From the NCBI RefSeq assembly GCF_003014595.1, contig NZ_PYGK01000004.1:434001-498000 (forward strand): a DNA stretch of 64,000 nucleotides. Direction: 5' to 3'. This document shows, one piece after another, positions 43,953 through 53,955 of this stretch (positions within the stretch are counted from its first letter, which is position 1; every line of letters begins with the position of its first letter). Source of the DNA: Chitinophaga ginsengisoli (lineage in GTDB: Bacteria > Bacteroidota > Bacteroidia > Chitinophagales > Chitinophagaceae). The translations under genes were made by a program, and so were the position numbers. The notes beneath the pieces are model-generated. The model worked only from the letters and a program-made list of their open reading frames with translations. It searched no databases and was not told where the DNA came from.

Positions 43953-46760
43953 ATGAGAACTTTCACGTGCCTACTCTTATTAGTATTCCCCTTTACTGCT
44001 TTGGCACAAACATTCGGAGGCAATCCTCCTTCTTTAAAATGGCGCCAGATCAATAACGATACTGCACGTATCATATTCCCGGAAGGACTGGAAAAACAAG
44101 GCCGGAGAGTGGCAGATCTCGTGCATTATATAGATCGATATACCCGATATTCTATCGGGGACAGAAATAAAAAAGTCAGCATCGTACTACAGAACCAGAC
44201 ATTGGAATCCAACGGTTATGTACAACTCGGTCCTTTCCGTTCAGAGTTTTATCTCACACCGCCACCCAACTCCTCCGATCTCGGATCGCTGAAATGGGAA
44301 GACCAGCTGGCGATACATGAATACCGGCACGTATTACAGAATCGTAACTTCAACCAGGGAGTATCCAAAGTGGTATCCGTTGTATTGGGAGAAATGGGAC
44401 TGGCAGCAGCTACCAGTATAGCAGTGCCTAACTGGTTCTGGGAAGGAGATGCCGTTACCATGGAAACGGCTTTAAGCGCGCAGGGCAGGGGTAGGCTACC
44501 TGCTTTCTTTGACGGCTTCAGGGCCCTGTCACTGGAACACAGGAACTATAGCTACATGAAAATAAGGAACGGTTCTTATATAGACTTCACACCTAATCAT
44601 TATCCGCTGGGGTACCTGATGTCTGTATATGGTCGTGAACATTATGGCCGCACGTTCTGGAAAGATGTGACCACTGATGCAGTACGCTACCGGGGTATAT
44701 TCTATCCATTCTCCCAAAGCCTGAAAAGACGTACCGGGCATAATGTGACTGATTTTTACAAAGCCATGCTGCAGGAGTATCAGCCGCTCTGGAATACTTA
44801 CGCCACACAGGAAAGTAAACCTGGTAAAGCTTTACTGGAAGCCCCTCACACGGTTACTAATTACAAATATATTTATCCTGTGAAGCAGGGTGAATGGATC
44901 GTATACAAAGATGCTTATAACAAAGTACCAGGGTTCTATCTGCTGGACAGCACCGGTAATCAACAACTGGTGACCCGTCCCGGCATGAACTTCGACGACT
45001 ACTTCAGTTACCGCAATGGCAGGCTGGTATGGACAGAAGCGCGTTTCCATCCCCGTTGGTCATGGAAAGATTATTCGGTGGTGAAGACCTATGATATGGC
45101 TACGGGTCATACCAGCACACTGACACATCTGACACGTTATTTCTCGCCTGATATCAGTGCAGATGGCAAACGGATCATTGTGGCCAGGACATTGACTTCA
45201 GAGCAATACGGCCTGCAGTTGCTGGACGGACGGACGGGCGCTGTAATATCAACATTGCCCAATCCGCATAACTGGTATTATACCTATCCTAAATTTTCTG
45301 CGGATGAGCAATCGGTGATCAGCAATGTCCGCAATGACCGTGGACAAATGGCTATGATCCGTCAGTCATTGGTTACAGGAGAAGTAGAAGAGCTGACACC
45401 TTTCAGTTATATCGTGCTGGGCATTCCGATTGTTAGAAATGATACTGTATACTACACAGCTGCGTATAGGGATGTCGATAATGTGTATGCCCTTACACTC
45501 TCTGACAAGCAGATCTATCAGGTGACAGCTCATCCTAATAGTGTTGTGCATGCTGCTGTTGACAATCAATCACAGCAGGTTATATACAGTGCTTTTGGTA
45601 CAAAAGGATATGCTTTGTACACCACACCGCTGACACAGAATAGCTGGCAGCGGATCGATACTGCCAGGAATTACCACAGCGCCTGGCTGAAGCCTGATTT
45701 TCAGGAGGGCGGCAACATTCTCGACAAGGTACCACAAGAGCAATATGACATAAAGAAATACGCCAAGGGAACCCGCCTGTTCAACTTTCACAGCTGGTTA
45801 CCCACGTTTGATGATCCTGATTACAGCGTCACTTTGTATGGAGATAATATCCTGAATACGGCGTCTACCGCAATAGGGTATACGTATAACCGTAATGAAG
45901 GAAGCTCTGGATTTACAGGCGATTTCATTTACGGTGCCTGGTTCCCTTACCTGCAGGCAGGCGCAAAATATACATTCGATCGTTCAGATGTTTACGCAGG
46001 AAAAGGGCGCTTGTACTGGAAGGAAATGGATCTGCACGGAGGATTCAATATTCCGCTGAACCTGTCATCCGGCTTGTACAGCCGCAGCCTGTCATTGTCT
46101 TCCCTGTATCATTACCTGGAAAGATATCCGCAAGGCAATTTCCGCTTTATCCATCCGTCTGTACAATACATCAGCAATACGCTGGTGTTTAATAACCAGC
46201 GCATCAAGGCAAGACAAAATATCTATTCCCATTTCGGACAATATATTGCTTTGCAGTACAACCGCTCGCTGACAACGGTGTTTGCAGAGCAACTGTTTGC
46301 ACGGTTGGATCTGTACCTGCCTGGCCTGTCAGCCAATCATAACTTTGTATTGCAGGCGGCCTGGCAGCAACGGGATACGGCCAGGAATTATTCTTTTACG
46401 GATAATTTCGCTTATGCAAGAGGGTACAATGAGCCGTTCTACGAGCATATCTATAAACTGGGCGTGAACTATCATTTCCCTATCGCATATCCCGACTGGG
46501 GCTTTGCGCAGTTGCTGTATTTCATGCGGATCCGTGGTAACGTGTTCTACGATTACAGCAGGGCTTATAATTTTATCTCTAAGGTAAATACACAGTATAA
46601 ATCTGCCGGCGGGGAACTGTTCTTTGATACCAAAGTAGGCAATGAAATCCCATTCACCTTCGGTGTGCGTTACAGCCATCTCTTTGATAAAGATCCGCAG
46701 GATAATGCTACCCAAAGGTTTGCGTTCATTCTGCCATTACAGCAGCTGTTCAATTATTAG
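43953..46760 (+). CDS. Secreted HExxH metallopeptidase-like domain, beta-propeller and outer-membrane barrel in one protein
   Basis: 935 residues from the ATG at 43953; a TTG two codons upstream is less likely. The signal peptide ends near FTALAQ. Residues about 25-280 hold a zinc-peptidase-like domain: HEYRH (H122, E123, H126) and NWFWEGDA (E164), the gluzincin HExxH...E pattern. Residues about 290-590 are WD/TolB-like repeats (YFSPDISADGKRIIVAR, YPKFSADEQSVIS). From about 620 the sequence turns into alternating aromatic beta strands, consistent with an outer-membrane barrel. The N-terminal domains would hang in the periplasm or face outward. Function unknown; roles in surface proteolysis or envelope assembly are guesses. 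Confidence 0.7.
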   Translation: MRTFTCLLLLVFPFTALAQTFGGNPPSLKWRQINNDTARIIFPEGLEKQGRRVADLVHYIDRYTRYSIGDRNKKVSIVLQNQTLESNGYVQLGPFRSEFYLTPPPNSSDLGSLKWEDQLAIHEYRHVLQNRNFNQGVSKVVSVVLGEMGLAAATSIAVPNWFWEGDAVTMETALSAQGRGRLPAFFDGFRALSLEHRNYSYMKIRNGSYIDFTPNHYPLGYLMSVYGREHYGRTFWKDVTTDAVRYRGIFYPFSQSLKRRTGHNVTDFYKAMLQEYQPLWNTYATQESKPGKALLEAPHTVTNYKYIYPVKQGEWIVYKDAYNKVPGFYLLDSTGNQQLVTRPGMNFDDYFSYRNGRLVWTEARFHPRWSWKDYSVVKTYDMATGHTSTLTHLTRYFSPDISADGKRIIVARTLTSEQYGLQLLDGRTGAVISTLPNPHNWYYTYPKFSADEQSVISNVRNDRGQMAMIRQSLVTGEVEELTPFSYIVLGIPIVRNDTVYYTAAYRDVDNVYALTLSDKQIYQVTAHPNSVVHAAVDNQSQQVIYSAFGTKGYALYTTPLTQNSWQRIDTARNYHSAWLKPDFQEGGNILDKVPQEQYDIKKYAKGTRLFNFHSWLPTFDDPDYSVTLYGDNILNTASTAIGYTYNRNEGSSGFTGDFIYGAWFPYLQAGAKYTFDRSDVYAGKGRLYWKEMDLHGGFNIPLNLSSGLYSRSLSLSSLYHYLERYPQGNFRFIHPSVQYISNTLVFNNQRIKARQNIYSHFGQYIALQYNRSLTTVFAEQLFARLDLYLPGLSANHNFVLQAAWQQRDTARNYSFTDNFAYARGYNEPFYEHIYKLGVNYHFPIAYPDWGFAQLLYFMRIRGNVFYDYSRAYNFISKVNTQYKSAGGELFFDTKVGNEIPFTFGVRYSHLFDKDPQDNATQRFAFILPLQQLFNY

Positions 46761-47254
46761 CGAACGTTGAATTTTAATTTAGGTGCCCTGTACAGCTTAT
46801 CGCCTGTATAGTTGATGATGATATTATCAAAGTAGAATACCTCGTTTCTTTCCAGCATTTCTTTGATACGCTCTACCCACAGGGAAGGCAGTTTATCCCC
46901 TTTAAAAGAGTCGCCTACAAATTCGGTATAGAAGCCGGGTTTGCCGGTAGTATCATTGAGGTAGGGTTCCTTTCTTTCATAAGTAAAGTCAAAGGATACC
47001 ACAGGATATTTGTTATTCTTCTGATCCCTTACTACCAGTGGTGAGTCCAGCAGTTTCATAATCTCCGGACGGGGAAGGGAATCGCTCAGGAAAATGCCCC
47101 AGGTGCTTCTGAAACGAAGTGCTGTGGTGGTGGTTTTCGTTGTAGCAGCAGCTGGTTTTTTAGCAGCAGGTGTTTTAGGTTTGCCGGTCTGGGCCAGTGC
47201 AGGAAGACTGGTAAACAGCAAGAACATACCTGATATTAAATAACATTTACGCAT
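46757..47254 (-). CDS. Small secreted hypothetical protein
   Basis: 165 residues with a signal peptide ending near LPALAQ. A Lys/Ala/Thr-rich linker at 23-45 follows. The rest (about 46-165) looks like one compact beta-rich domain (TWGIFLSDSLPRPEIMKLLD, VVSFDFTYERKE, FYFDNIIINYTGDKLYR). I do not recognise it. Its stop codon overlaps the stop of the convergent 935-residue gene over 46757-46760, so the two genes share a terminus without a terminator between them. Confidence 0.65.
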   Translation of the reverse strand: MRKCYLISGMFLLFTSLPALAQTGKPKTPAAKKPAAATTKTTTTALRFRSTWGIFLSDSLPRPEIMKLLDSPLVVRDQKNNKYPVVSFDFTYERKEPYLNDTTGKPGFYTEFVGDSFKGDKLPSLWVERIKEMLERNEVFYFDNIIINYTGDKLYRAPKLKFNVR

Positions 47255-47270
47255 AGTAGAATAAGGGATA

Positions 47271-47307
47271 TAAAAAAATCGCCCGGAATAGTTAACGTCC
47301 GGGCGAT
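47271..47307 (-). terminator. Terminator of valS
   Basis: ATCGCCCGGA pairs with TCCGGGCGAT. On the minus strand it is followed by TTTTTTTA, directly after the valS stop. Confidence 0.9.
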
Positions 47308-47315
47308 CCTGAAAA

Positions 47316-49961
47316 TTATAATGATTTCAAACTTTCCGTTATGGCTGCTATCTTGGCCTCCGCATCTTCTTTCTTTCTCCGCTCTAATTCAAGCACTTCT
47401 GGCTTGGCATTCTGAACAAACTTTTCGTTGCTCAGCTTTTTATCTACTCCTGCCAGGAAGCCTTGCAGGCGGGCCAGGTCTTTCTCCAGATCTTCTTTCT
47501 GTACCGTAGTGTTCAGCGCTGTTTCTGTTTCGAGATAGAACTTGTCTTTTTGCACCACCAGGGTAATGCAACCGCCAACCGGTTCTTTGGTATAGTTGAT
47601 GGCTTTCGCGTTCACCTGTTTGCCCAGCATGCTTTCGATCTGTTTGAAAGTGGCTTCCTGCAATGTATCGATATGCAGGACTATTTCGTCTTTCGGTTTG
47701 ATCTGATTCTTATTACGGGAGTCACGGATGCTGCTGATCACTTCTTTCAGCAAATTGCCCTGTACCAGGATGTTGGCATCTGAAGCAGCAGGAGCGGTGT
47801 ACTGTTTTATCACCAGGTCATCACCTTCGCTGCGCTCACGCAGTTGCTGGTAGATCTCTTCTGACACAAACGGCATGAAAGGGTGCAGCAGCTGCATCAG
47901 CTGTTCGAAGAAATAAACAGTTTTAGTATAGATGGCAGCATCACAAGGCTGTTCGAAACCAGGTTTCACCCATTCCAGGTACCAGCTACAGAAATCATCC
48001 CAGATCAGGCTGTAGATGGTTTTCAAGGCTTCGCTCAGTTTGAAATCCTTGAACAGTTCTGCTACCTCTTGTTGTACTTCATTCAGTCTGCTTTCGAACC
48101 ACTGTATCGCGAAATGATCGATAGTAGCATTGGTGTTCGCTGCCTGATTGCTTTCCCACATTTTCACCAGTTTCAGGGCGTTCCAGATCTTGTTACAGAA
48201 CTTACTTCCCTGTTCACAGCTGGATTCGTCAAACAGCAGGTCATTACCGGCAGGAGAGGAGATCATGATGCCACAACGAACGGCATCAGCACCAAACTTG
48301 TCGATCAGTTCCAGCAGGTCTGGTGAGTTCCCCAGCTGCTTACTCATTTTACGGCCTTGCTTATCCCTTACCATTCCGGTAAAGTATACATCACTGAAAG
48401 GCTTTACCTGTTTATATTCCAAACCTGCCATGATCATACGGGCCACCCAGAAGAATATGATATCCTGTCCGGTTACCAGTACATTGGTAGGGTAGTAGTA
48501 GTTAATGTCTTCATTACCGGGCTGGGAAATACCATTGAATACTTCCATCGGCCACAGCCAGGAGGAGAACCAGGTATCTAGACAGTCTTCATCCTGACGG
48601 AGGTCGGCAGCCGTGTAATTAGCACCTTTTGCTTTAAACTGTGCAATAGCGGCGTCCACGTTCTGCGCTACTTCAAAAGTACCATCCGGAGCGTAGAAGG
48701 CCGGGATCTGCTGTCCCCACCAGAGCTGGCGGGAAATACACCAGTCTTTCACATTCTCCATCCAGTATTTGTAGGTAGCCAGGAAGCGATCGCCGGGGTG
48801 TATGTTTACATCACCACTTACCACAGCATCCAGGGCTGGTTTGGCCAGTTCAGCCATCTTCACGAACCACTGGGTACTGATACGGGGCTCCACTACTGTA
48901 TCCGGGTTGCGTTCGCTGTAACCAAGACGGGTAGTATATTCCTGTTCTTTTACCAGCAAACCCTGTTCCTGGAGAGCAGCTATAACCAGTTTACGGGCCT
49001 TGAAGCGGTCTTCGCCAATGAATACACCGGCAGCAGGGCTGAGGGTACCATCATCATTGAGGGTATCTACCACTTCCAGGTTATGTTTCAGACCCAGGTT
49101 ATAGTCATTAATGTCGTGCGCAGGTGTTACTTTCAAGGCGCCTGTACCGAATTCCTTATCTACATAAGTATCGAAGATGACAGGCACTCTGCGGTTCACC
49201 AGTGGCACAATGGCATAATGACCTACCAGGTGTTTATAACGTTCATCATCAGGATTTACGCAGATGGCGGTATCTCCCATGATGGTTTCAGGACGTTGTG
49301 TAGCGATGGTGATGTATTCACCCGTCAGATGATCTTCTGAGTCAGTAATAGCATACTGCACATGGTACAATTTACCCTGCAGGTCTTTGTACTGTACTTC
49401 TTCATCGCTGAGGGCTGTTTTAGCCTTCGGGTCCCAGTTGATCATACGGGCGCCACGATAGATCTTTCCTTTATTGTACAGGTCAACGAATACCTTTATA
49501 ACTGCCTGATAATAATGATCATCCATAGTAAAGGTTACCCTGTCCCAGTCGCAAGAGCAGCCTAACTTCTTGATCTGGCTATAAATGATGCCACCATACT
49601 TCTCTTTCCACTCAAAAGCATATTTGAGGAACTCTTCACGGGTAAGCTGTGATTTCTCAATACCTTTTTCGGTTTTGAGCATATTCACCACTTTGGCCTC
49701 AGTAGCGATGGAAGCATGGTCGGAGCCGGGTACCCAGCAGGTATTATAGCCACTCATACGGGCACGGCGCACGAGGATATCCTGCACGGTTTCGTTCAGG
49801 GTATGGCCCATGTGCAGCACACCGGTGACGTTAGGTGGAGGGATCACAATGGTAAAGGGGGGACGGTTGTCCGGTTTGCTACGGAAATAACCTTTGTCCA
49901 TCCAATGCTGGTACCATTTGCCTTCAACAGCAGCAGGCGTATAATTTTTTGAAAGTTCCAT
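47316..49961 (-). CDS. valS: Valyl-tRNA synthetase
   Basis: 881 residues. It charges tRNA-Val with valine. The class I signatures are VLHMGHTLNE near 50 (HIGH type) and GRKMSKQLGNSP near 533 (KMSKS type). The editing domain (about 200-340) has TQRPETIMGDTA. The C terminus (about 815-881) is a coiled coil (EDLEKDLARLQGFLAGVDKKL), typical for ValS. The threonine aldolase gene ends 72 bp upstream on the same strand, and the two may be co-transcribed. Confidence 0.96.
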   Translation of the reverse strand: MELSKNYTPAAVEGKWYQHWMDKGYFRSKPDNRPPFTIVIPPPNVTGVLHMGHTLNETVQDILVRRARMSGYNTCWVPGSDHASIATEAKVVNMLKTEKGIEKSQLTREEFLKYAFEWKEKYGGIIYSQIKKLGCSCDWDRVTFTMDDHYYQAVIKVFVDLYNKGKIYRGARMINWDPKAKTALSDEEVQYKDLQGKLYHVQYAITDSEDHLTGEYITIATQRPETIMGDTAICVNPDDERYKHLVGHYAIVPLVNRRVPVIFDTYVDKEFGTGALKVTPAHDINDYNLGLKHNLEVVDTLNDDGTLSPAAGVFIGEDRFKARKLVIAALQEQGLLVKEQEYTTRLGYSERNPDTVVEPRISTQWFVKMAELAKPALDAVVSGDVNIHPGDRFLATYKYWMENVKDWCISRQLWWGQQIPAFYAPDGTFEVAQNVDAAIAQFKAKGANYTAADLRQDEDCLDTWFSSWLWPMEVFNGISQPGNEDINYYYPTNVLVTGQDIIFFWVARMIMAGLEYKQVKPFSDVYFTGMVRDKQGRKMSKQLGNSPDLLELIDKFGADAVRCGIMISSPAGNDLLFDESSCEQGSKFCNKIWNALKLVKMWESNQAANTNATIDHFAIQWFESRLNEVQQEVAELFKDFKLSEALKTIYSLIWDDFCSWYLEWVKPGFEQPCDAAIYTKTVYFFEQLMQLLHPFMPFVSEEIYQQLRERSEGDDLVIKQYTAPAASDANILVQGNLLKEVISSIRDSRNKNQIKPKDEIVLHIDTLQEATFKQIESMLGKQVNAKAINYTKEPVGGCITLVVQKDKFYLETETALNTTVQKEDLEKDLARLQGFLAGVDKKLSNEKFVQNAKPEVLELERRKKEDAEAKIAAITESLKSL

Positions 49962-50033
49962 GCTAGCGATATGTCATTTATATAAGTGTGCAAAAATAAG
50001 AGAATAACCGATTAGAACGATATCCGCTTATTG

Positions 50034-51056
50034 TTATTCCATCTGGGAAATAGCAGCACAGGTCTTTTCTACCATCTCGGGGGTGATATCCAGGTGGGTT
50101 ACCATTCTCACCTGTGTTTCAGAGATCGGTGTTACGAGAATACCTTCTTTTTTCAGGTAGTCGGCAAAGCGTTTTGGACTCCAGCCGTCCTGTACATCGA
50201 AGATGAGGATATTGGTTTCTACCGGCAGCATATGTCCAACGAAGGTCTTCTGCAGGAGATATTTGGCAATCTGTTTAGCGCTATGATGATCTTCTGCCAA
50301 TCTGGCAATGTGATGTTCCATGGCATAAAGTCCGGTAGCTGCCATATAGCCAGCCTGACGTAAACCGCCACCTAACTTTTTCCTGATCCTTCTGGCAGAC
50401 TTGATAAAGGCAGCGCTTCCCAGTAACACGGAGCCCATGGGGCAGCCCATTCCTTTATTCAGGCATACGGAAATACTGTCAAACAGTTCGCCATAAGTCT
50501 TTGGGTTCTCGCCGGTTGCAACCAGTGCATTGAATAGGCGGGCGCCGTCGAGATGGAGTTTGAGGTTATTGTCGCGGCATACATTTTTGATCCTGTGGAT
50601 CTCTTCCATATCATAACAGCAACCGCCCCCACGGTTAGAGGTGTTTTCCAGGCAAACCAGGCTGGTAGCGGCTTTGTGTACATCATCGGGATTGATGGCG
50701 GCGGCTACCTGTGCTGCGGTGATCATGCCGCGGTCGCCTTCGAGTGCGCGTACCTGGGCGCCGGCATTGAATGCGATACCACCGCCTTCGTATATATAGA
50801 CATGAGCAAGATCGCTGCAGATAACCTCATCGCCAGGCTGGGTATGTACTTTAATGGCTATCTGATTACTCATGGTGCCTGAAGGGCAGTATAAGGCTGC
50901 TTCTTTGCCGAAATAGGCTGCCATAGTGGCTTCGAGTTGGTTTACACTTGGATCTTCCCCGTATACATCATCACCGGTAGAAGCAGCAGACATAGCCCGG
51001 AGCATACCGGGGGTGGGCCGGGTGAATGTATCACTCCTGAAATCGATAATCATCAT
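50034..51056 (-). CDS. ltaE: Low-specificity L-threonine aldolase (beta-eliminating lyase family)
   Basis: 340 residues. This PLP enzyme splits L-threonine or L-allo-threonine into glycine and acetaldehyde. [12 protein letters not shown] at the N terminus, [36 protein letters not shown] and the PLP lysine in [14 protein letters not shown] (about 200) are all characteristic. Two ATGs are adjacent at the start. First gene of the ltaE-valS pair and divergent from rpoD. Confidence 0.9.
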   Translation of the reverse strand: MMIIDFRSDTFTRPTPGMLRAMSAASTGDDVYGEDPSVNQLEATMAAYFGKEAALYCPSGTMSNQIAIKVHTQPGDEVICSDLAHVYIYEGGGIAFNAGAQVRALEGDRGMITAAQVAAAINPDDVHKAATSLVCLENTSNRGGGCCYDMEEIHRIKNVCRDNNLKLHLDGARLFNALVATGENPKTYGELFDSISVCLNKGMGCPMGSVLLGSAAFIKSARRIRKKLGGGLRQAGYMAATGLYAMEHHIARLAEDHHSAKQIAKYLLQKTFVGHMLPVETNILIFDVQDGWSPKRFADYLKKEGILVTPISETQVRMVTHLDITPEMVEKTCAAISQME

Positions 51057-51381
51057 TGAAGAATTTGCAATGTATTGAACAATAAATTAGTGAAGTTACT
51101 AATTTGAAGTAGATTACTTTTCAATTGTTAAAATTTAACTAAAGCCGTAAAAATACCTAATAAAGGGCTATTAAATATCGTTTATATGGAGTACTTTGTT
51201 ATACGGAAAGAAAGCCTAAGAAGTATTTGGCAGTGTGGGGTATTAGCACGATCTTTGCAGGCTAATTTGTTAAAACGATAATATTGAGAGAGTGGAATAG
51301 GTTGTAAGATAATTATTTAAAATATCTCAACAAAATAAATCTTTTGATGTTATTCAATTTATAAACTAATAAACTTTCAAT
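51057..51381. other. Intergenic control region between ltaE and rpoD
   Basis: 325 bases of AT-rich sequence without a gene. It must hold both divergent promoters. The rpoD-side candidate is annotated separately. No hairpin or riboswitch-like fold is apparent by eye. Confidence 0.5.
51226..51257 (+). promoter_or_regulatory. Candidate promoter of rpoD
   Basis: TTTG at 51226-51229, then a 20-base spacer, then GATCTTTG at 51250-51257. The spacing fits the Bacteroidota -33 TTTG / -7 TAnnTTTG layout, with one mismatch at the first position pair. A leader of roughly 120 bases would result. Confidence 0.45.
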
Positions 51382-52239
51382 ATGAGGCAACTTAAAATTG
51401 CCACCCAGATCACAAACCGTGATTCGCAGGCGGTAGAAAAATACCTGCAGGAGATTTCAAAGATCCCTTTGTTAACACCTGAGGAAGAGACCGTTTTGGC
51501 GCAGCGCATTAAGATGGGTGACCAAAAGGCTCTTGAACGTTTAACTACAGGAAACCTTCGTTTCGTAGTATCAGTAGCAAAGCAATATCAGCACCAGGGG
51601 CTTAGCCTCAGCGACCTCATTAACGAGGGCAATCTAGGCTTGATCAAGGCTGCGCAGAGATTCGATGAAACGAAAGGGTTCAAATTCATTTCTTATGCTG
51701 TTTGGTGGATTCGTCAATCCATACTACAGGCTTTAGCAGAACAGGGCCGTCTGGTTCGTCTGCCGCAGAATAAAATCGGCACTTACAATAAAGCTAACAA
51801 AGCCTATATGGCATTTGAACAGGAGAATGAAAGAGAGCCTTCTACTGAGGAGTTAGCAGAGATCCTGGAAATGTCAGAATCAGAAATCAATAACATCTTC
51901 CAAAGCAATACCCGTCACATGTCACTCGATGCTCCGGTACACGAAGCAGAAGATGTGGCCATGGGTGATCTGCTGGAAGGTGGAGATATTACTGATGATG
52001 ATGTGATGCGTGATTCATTGCGTGAAGAGATTCGCCGTGTACTGAAATCACTCAGCCCACGTGAAGCGGAAATCGTAAATGCATACTTTGGTCTGGATGG
52101 TGAGAACGGAGCAACGATCGAGCAGATTGGTCAGAAGTACGATCTTACAAAAGAAAGAATTCGTCAAATCAAAGAACGCGCCATCAAAAGGCTGCAAAAA
52201 GCCCGCTACAGCGGAGCACTGAAATCTTACCTGGGTTAA
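51382..52239 (+). CDS. rpoD: Primary RNA polymerase sigma factor (sigma-70, RpoD/SigA)
   Basis: 285 residues: regions 1.2 to 4.2 without the acidic region 1.1 of E. coli RpoD, as in other Bacteroidota. Region 2 has LRFVVSVAKQYQHQGLSLSDLINEGNLGLIKA and KGFKFISYAVWWIRQSI, region 3 follows, and region 4 has the helix-turn-helix in YDLTKERIRQIKERAIKRL. It directs core enzyme to housekeeping promoters, in this phylum of the TTTG/TAnnTTTG type. A terminator follows at 52319. Confidence 0.95.
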   Translation: MRQLKIATQITNRDSQAVEKYLQEISKIPLLTPEEETVLAQRIKMGDQKALERLTTGNLRFVVSVAKQYQHQGLSLSDLINEGNLGLIKAAQRFDETKGFKFISYAVWWIRQSILQALAEQGRLVRLPQNKIGTYNKANKAYMAFEQENEREPSTEELAEILEMSESEINNIFQSNTRHMSLDAPVHEAEDVAMGDLLEGGDITDDDVMRDSLREEIRRVLKSLSPREAEIVNAYFGLDGENGATIEQIGQKYDLTKERIRQIKERAIKRLQKARYSGALKSYLG

Positions 52240-52318
52240 TCCCCGGAAGGCTTCAAACGAAGAGAGAGGCAATCACAGTTGCCATTCAAATCATAGATCT
52301 ATATCATTCCTATAGACG

Positions 52319-52356
52319 CACCGGCTGTATATTTTATAGCCGGTGTTTTTTATTTT
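52319..52356 (+). terminator. Terminator of rpoD
   Basis: CACCGGCT pairs with AGCCGGTG around an 11-base loop and is followed by TTTTTTATTTT. Confidence 0.9.
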
Positions 52357-52371
52357 ATGGGGATATGTATT

Positions 52372-52404
52372 TTTGCATGCCACATGACTCCGCATATATC
52401 TTTG
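52372..52404 (+). promoter_or_regulatory. Promoter of trxB
   Basis: TTTG at 52372-52375, a 21-base spacer, then TATCTTTG at 52397-52404: both elements match the Bacteroidota consensus at the usual distance. The start of transcription should be near 52411, leaving a leader of about 60 bases. Confidence 0.6.
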
Positions 52405-52469
52405 CTTGTCATGTACGCATTCGGGATACGGGAATTAATAAACGATCATTCTAACATTACATAGTAAGC

Positions 52470-53417
52470 ATGGAAACTAACCAACAGGAACATGTACATC
52501 TCTTGATTATAGGTTCCGGACCGGCAGGTTATACTGCCGCCATATATGCCGCCAGAGCGAATCTTAAACCGGTATTGTACCAGGGTATCCAGCCGGGAGG
52601 GCAGCTAACCATCACAACAGAAGTAGAAAACTATCCAGGTTATCCCGAAGGCATCCAGGGACCGGAAATGATGGTAGACTTCGAAAAACAGGCAACCCGT
52701 ATGGGAGCGGACATCCGTTTCGGCCTGGCAACTTCCGTAGATTTCAGCAGCAAACCATATAAAGTAACGATCGATGAATCAAAAGTAATGACCGCAGATG
52801 CTGTGATCATTGCTACCGGCGCTTCCGCCAAATGGCTGGGAATGCCTTCTGAACAACGTCTGAACGGTAGCGGTGTTTCTGCCTGCGCTGTTTGCGACGG
52901 ATTCTTCTTCCGTGGTAAAGAAGTAGCTATCGTAGGTGCAGGTGATACTGCCGCCGAAGAAGCGCTCTACCTGTCTAAAATGTGTACCAACGTTCATATG
53001 ATCGTACGCCGCCACGAAATGCGTGCGTCTAAGGTAATGCAGGACCGTGTACTGAAAACTTCCAATATCATGGTTTACTGGAATACAGAAACACAGGAAG
53101 TACTGGGAGAAAATAAAGTAGAAGCCGTGCGCCTGCTGAACACTGTCAAGAACGAGGAAACAACCGTTCCTGTCAGCGCATTCTTCGTAGCTATCGGTCA
53201 CCAGCCCAACTCGGGCATCTTCCAGGATTATCTCGATCTGGATGAGCAGGGGTATATCATAACTGTACCGGGTACCTCCCGTACTAACGTGGAGGGTGTA
53301 TTCGCCTGCGGCGACGTACAGGATAAGATCTACCGTCAGGCGGTAACTGCTGCCGGCAGCGGATGTATGGCTGCACTGGACGCAGAAAGATATTTATCTG
53401 CCTTAGAACATCAATAA
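52470..53417 (+). CDS. trxB: Thioredoxin-disulfide reductase
   Basis: 315 residues. It passes electrons from NADPH through FAD to thioredoxin in the cytosol. FAD-binding GSGPAGYTAAIYAAR lies at 15-29, the redox pair CAVC at C139 and C142, the NADPH-binding GAGDTAAEEALYL near 156, and the C-terminal GVFACGDVQDKIYRQAVTAAGSG near 275-298. The length fits the low-molecular-weight TrxB. folB follows on the same strand, with a possible terminator hairpin between. Confidence 0.95.
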   Translation: METNQQEHVHLLIIGSGPAGYTAAIYAARANLKPVLYQGIQPGGQLTITTEVENYPGYPEGIQGPEMMVDFEKQATRMGADIRFGLATSVDFSSKPYKVTIDESKVMTADAVIIATGASAKWLGMPSEQRLNGSGVSACAVCDGFFFRGKEVAIVGAGDTAAEEALYLSKMCTNVHMIVRRHEMRASKVMQDRVLKTSNIMVYWNTETQEVLGENKVEAVRLLNTVKNEETTVPVSAFFVAIGHQPNSGIFQDYLDLDEQGYIITVPGTSRTNVEGVFACGDVQDKIYRQAVTAAGSGCMAALDAERYLSALEHQ

Positions 53418-53436
53418 TCAAAATACTTCATAAGGG

Positions 53437-53483
53437 ATCAGGAATGAACAGACGGGATCTTTCCAAGTCCGTACATTCCTGAT
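53437..53483 (+). terminator. Possible terminator hairpin between trxB and folB
   Basis: ATCAGGAATG pairs with CATTCCTGAT across a 27-base loop that can partly fold, followed by TTCTAATTTTAAT. The long loop makes this uncertain. Confidence 0.4.
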
Positions 53484-53500
53484 TTCTAATTTTAATCTGT

Positions 53501-53851
53501 ATGCTTACCATTGGAGTAGAACAAGCACATTTTCATGCCTTCCACGGTTTATACCCGGAAGAAAGAATTATCGGAAATGATTTTATTGTAGATGTGTATG
53601 TGACCATCCCCGGTACGCACCATATTGACAGTATCGCCGAAACAGTTAACTATCAGGGTCTTTACAATATTGTAAAGAAGATCATGGCCGTTCCCCAGCC
53701 ATTGCTCGAGCAGGTGGTATATAATATGAGCGACGCCATCAAGAACAAGTATCCCGAAATCCAAAAGTCTATCGTTTCCCTGCGTAAAATGAACCCTCCC
53801 ATGGGTGCTTCCATCCGGAATTCGGTGGTGAGCCTCGAAAAGAACTACTAA
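53501..53851 (+). CDS. folB: Dihydroneopterin aldolase
   Basis: 116 residues, normal for FolB. It cleaves dihydroneopterin to 6-hydroxymethyl-dihydropterin and glycolaldehyde in folate synthesis. FHAFHGLYPEERIIGNDF contains the substrate-binding Glu, and VSLRKMNPPM near 93-102 carries the catalytic Lys. The protein forms a tunnel-fold oligomer. Downstream pathway genes are not in the window. It lies between trxB and the TPR gene. Confidence 0.92.
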   Translation: MLTIGVEQAHFHAFHGLYPEERIIGNDFIVDVYVTIPGTHHIDSIAETVNYQGLYNIVKKIMAVPQPLLEQVVYNMSDAIKNKYPEIQKSIVSLRKMNPPMGASIRNSVVSLEKNY

Positions 53852-53955
53852 ATAGTAATAGCCCCTTCTTTCACAGATTCACGGATTTCCGGTATAAATT
53901 ATGTGTCAATAAAGCATTAAATTTAGTTATTTTAATATGTGTAAATTTCTGCCCT

